The notes beneath the pieces are model-generated. The model saw only the letters and a list, made by a program, of their open reading frames with translations, made no database searches and was not told the DNA's origin. 6,849 nucleotides of DNA from an uncultured Clostridia bacterium (GTDB lineage: Bacteria > Bacillota > Clostridia > Oscillospirales > Oscillospiraceae): the NCBI GenBank assembly GCA_947177115.1, contig CAMWTG010000149.1:1-6849 (forward strand), given 5' to 3'. A program made the translations under genes and the position numbers. This document shows positions 5,257 to 6,849 of the stretch, in pieces. Each line of letters starts with the position of its first letter. Within the stretch, counting starts at the first letter, position 1.

Positions 5257-6662
5257 GGCCTCCCTCCTCTCAGCTCCACAGTAACGCAGGCCCCGTGGGG
5301 CGCATCGATGCGGTTGCCGAAGCGGATGGAGCCGCCGTGCAGCGCCGCGATCTCCTGGCACAGAGCCAACCCCAGGCCGAAGCCCCCCTGGGCCCTGGAC
5401 CGGGCCTTGTCCACCCGGTAGAAAGCCTCCGTCAGGTGGGCCAGCGACTTCTCCGGGATGCCCCGGCCGGTGTCCAGTACCTGGACCCGGCAGCCATCGG
5501 GGAGCATCTCCTGCCGGAAGGATATCTCGCCGCCCTTGGAAATGGCCTTCTGGGCGTTGTCCGCCAGGTTCAGCAGCAGCGACCAGGTCAGATCCGGCTC
5601 CAGCAGGCAGGTCCCCGGCTGGCACTGGCAGAACACGGCGATCCGCCGGGCGGCCAGCAGCGGCCGCAGCCGGTCCGTCAGCTCCTCCACCAGCTCTGCC
5701 GGACTGACCTCCGTCAGGGGCAGGTCCTGCTCCTTCACCACCAGCAGCTCCAGCAATTTCCTGGACAGGTTGGACAGCCGCCGGCCCTCGGAGTAGAGGT
5801 AGTCGGCGGCCTCCGCCTGTTCCGCCGGGGTCAGCTTCCCGCTGCGGAGCAGGTCGGCGTACCCGATGAGGCTGGTCATGGGGGTTTTCATTTCGTGGGC
5901 GAAGCTGCCCACGAACCGCTCCTGCCGCTCCATGGCCTGGTGCAGCTCGGATATGTTCTGCTCCATCCGCTCCGCCATGCGGTTGAAATCCTGGGAGACG
6001 GCGGCGATCTCGTCCTCGCCCCGGACGGGGGCCCGGCTGGAGAACCGGCCGGAGGCGATGGCCCGGGAGGCCCGGGACAGCCCCGTCAAGGGCGCGGTCA
6101 GCAGCCGGGACATGGTGTAGGACGCCACGGCGCACAGCACCGCCATCACGCCGAATACCCGCAGATAGGTCCTCTGCTGGCTCCAGCGCATGTCGTAAAG
6201 GGCGGAGACGCTGCGGGCGATGTGGAGGTACAGCGTCTCCCCGTTGGTCTCCACCGCGCCGGAGAGGACCAGCCAATGCTCCCCCGTCTCCGGCGCGGCC
6301 AGCCGGAGGAGGCACTCGTCCGGCTCCGGCATCAACCCGTCCCCCAGAAGGAGGGAGGAGGACGCCCCTGATTCATAGAGGACGTCCGTCTCCGTGGTGA
6401 GGCGCAGGGCCGACCAGGCGGCGCTGTTCTGCTGGCACAGCTGCTCCATGGTCCGGGCGATGGCGCCGGCGTCCAGGTAGGGATCCAGCCCGTTGACGAT
6501 CTGCAGGGCGCTCCAGGCCATGCGGTAGGAGGCGAAGGCGGCGTCCTTTTCCCGCTCCAGGGAGTCGCTGAAAAAGCCGGAGATCAGCAGGCTGCCGCCC
6601 GCCCCGAACAGGAGCGACAGCAGCGCCAGCATCCACAGAGTCATTTTTACGCGAAATTTCAT
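5253..6662 (-). CDS. Sensor histidine kinase with HAMP domain
   Basis: A complete 469-residue membrane kinase that senses a signal outside the cell, autophosphorylates and passes the phosphate to the regulator encoded just upstream. Membrane helices lie at about 7-30 and 167-188, enclosing an outer domain of some 135 residues (no family recognised). A HAMP linker follows at about 188-240 (GEDEIAAVSQDFNRMA). The HisKA motif FAHEMKTPMTSLIGYADLL has the phospho-acceptor H256. The ATP domain shows an N box (NLADNAQKA, N365/N369), G1 (DTGRGIP from D397), F box (FYRVDKARS) and G2 (GGFGLGLAL, about 426-434). All catalytic boxes are intact. GGAGG lies 6 bases before ATG 6660-6662, within the regulator gene's end; one base separates the regulator stop from this ATG. 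At the 3' end the stop overlaps the next start. The signal is unknown; the class is common in regulation of envelope stress, peptide antibiotics or metabolites. Confidence 0.95.
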   Translation of the reverse strand: MKFRVKMTLWMLALLSLLFGAGGSLLISGFFSDSLEREKDAAFASYRMAWSALQIVNGLDPYLDAGAIARTMEQLCQQNSAAWSALRLTTETDVLYESGASSSLLLGDGLMPEPDECLLRLAAPETGEHWLVLSGAVETNGETLYLHIARSVSALYDMRWSQQRTYLRVFGVMAVLCAVASYTMSRLLTAPLTGLSRASRAIASGRFSSRAPVRGEDEIAAVSQDFNRMAERMEQNISELHQAMERQERFVGSFAHEMKTPMTSLIGYADLLRSGKLTPAEQAEAADYLYSEGRRLSNLSRKLLELLVVKEQDLPLTEVSPAELVEELTDRLRPLLAARRIAVFCQCQPGTCLLEPDLTWSLLLNLADNAQKAISKGGEISFRQEMLPDGCRVQVLDTGRGIPEKSLAHLTEAFYRVDKARSRAQGGFGLGLALCQEIAALHGGSIRFGNRIDAPHGACVTVELRGGRP

Positions 6663-6663
6663 C

Positions 6664-6849
6664 CTATGCCTCCAGACGGTAGCCCACCTTGTTCACCGCG
6701 CGCAGCATGGTCTCCCAGCCCACCTTTTTCCGCAGCCGCTGGACATGGAGGTCCACCGCCTTGCTGCCGAAGGGGTAGTCCCCGCCCCAGACCCGCTCGT
6801 AGATGGTCTCCCGGTACATGGCCCGCCGGGGATTCCGGGCGAAGAGGAG
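6664..6849 (-). CDS. OmpR/PhoB-family response regulator, C-terminal DNA-binding end (truncated by window)
   Basis: The last 61 residues of a response regulator; the receiver domain and start lie outside the window. The frame from the window edge to TAG 6664-6666 reads as the end of a winged-helix domain: RETIYERVWG, the recognition-helix phrase KAVDLHVQRLRKKVG, and the wing LRAVNKVGYRLEA, in which VGYRL is the hallmark ending of the OmpR/PhoB family. It is the cognate partner of the kinase that follows after one base, and would bind direct repeats at its target promoters. The family's usual final phrase is VRGVGYRL; here it is AVNKVGYRL, a minor variation. Its promoter is not visible, so any autoregulation cannot be assessed. 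Confidence 0.93.
   Translation of the reverse strand, partial: LLFARNPRRAMYRETIYERVWGGDYPFGSKAVDLHVQRLRKKVGWETMLRAVNKVGYRLEA

Noticed and set aside
5257..6315. An upstream extension of the unrecognised membrane protein by about 353 codons, suggesting a fusion
   Set aside because: The extension overlaps the sensor kinase in another frame on the same strand and reads as low-complexity Gly/Ala/Pro/Arg sequence. The GTG at 5256 with AGGAGG ahead and the stop-start overlap give the real start.
5295..6371. A 358-codon open frame on the plus strand opposite the kinase
   Set aside because: Its product is Gln/Gly/Pro/Leu-rich without motifs, while the kinase on the other strand has every catalytic box.

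Overview
The window looks like chromosomal DNA from a GC-rich, Gram-positive gut anaerobe of the Clostridia (an Oscillospiraceae-like genome). This is inferred from the strong GGAGG ribosome sites, the G/C-ending codons, a carbohydrate ABC transporter without its own ATPase, and a VanY-type cell-wall peptidase beside a two-component system. The species cannot be fixed from the sequence.

Left part (1-2600, + strand): the 3' end of a carbohydrate ABC importer operon. It holds the C-terminal 240 residues of an extracellular solute-binding protein, a strong intergenic hairpin, a MalF/UgpA-type permease and a MalG/UgpE-type permease, closed by a 13-bp terminator-like hairpin. The second permease carries an apparent one-base deletion near its 3' end. 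As read, the protein stops at 267 residues; in the next frame the usual family C-terminus is intact up to a TAA at 2545-2547.

Middle part (2600-4480, - strand): two separately promoted genes. One encodes a membrane-anchored VanY/DacB-like D,D- or L,D-carboxypeptidase. Its leader carries a 15-bp inverted repeat that covers the ribosome site. The other encodes a single-domain nucleotidyltransferase (AadA/MNT-like fold) in an AT-richer island, with a near-consensus promoter and a perfect operator-like palindrome at the predicted transcription start.

Right part (4480-6849, - strand): a translationally coupled signalling operon. It holds the winged-helix end of an OmpR/PhoB-type response regulator (cut by the window edge), a complete sensor histidine kinase, and an unrecognised protein with one N-terminal membrane segment whose GTG start overlaps the kinase stop codon.

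The importer operon converges on the minus-strand genes. The two-component system, the nucleotidyltransferase and the peptidase all point the same way, but each block appears to have its own promoter, so a functional link between them is only a hypothesis. No rRNA, tRNA, CRISPR array, integrase or transposase was seen. I did not find a clearly new multi-gene system; the best leads are the frameshifted permease tail, the peptidase leader hairpin, the nucleotidyltransferase island with its palindrome, and the uncharacterised protein coupled to the kinase.
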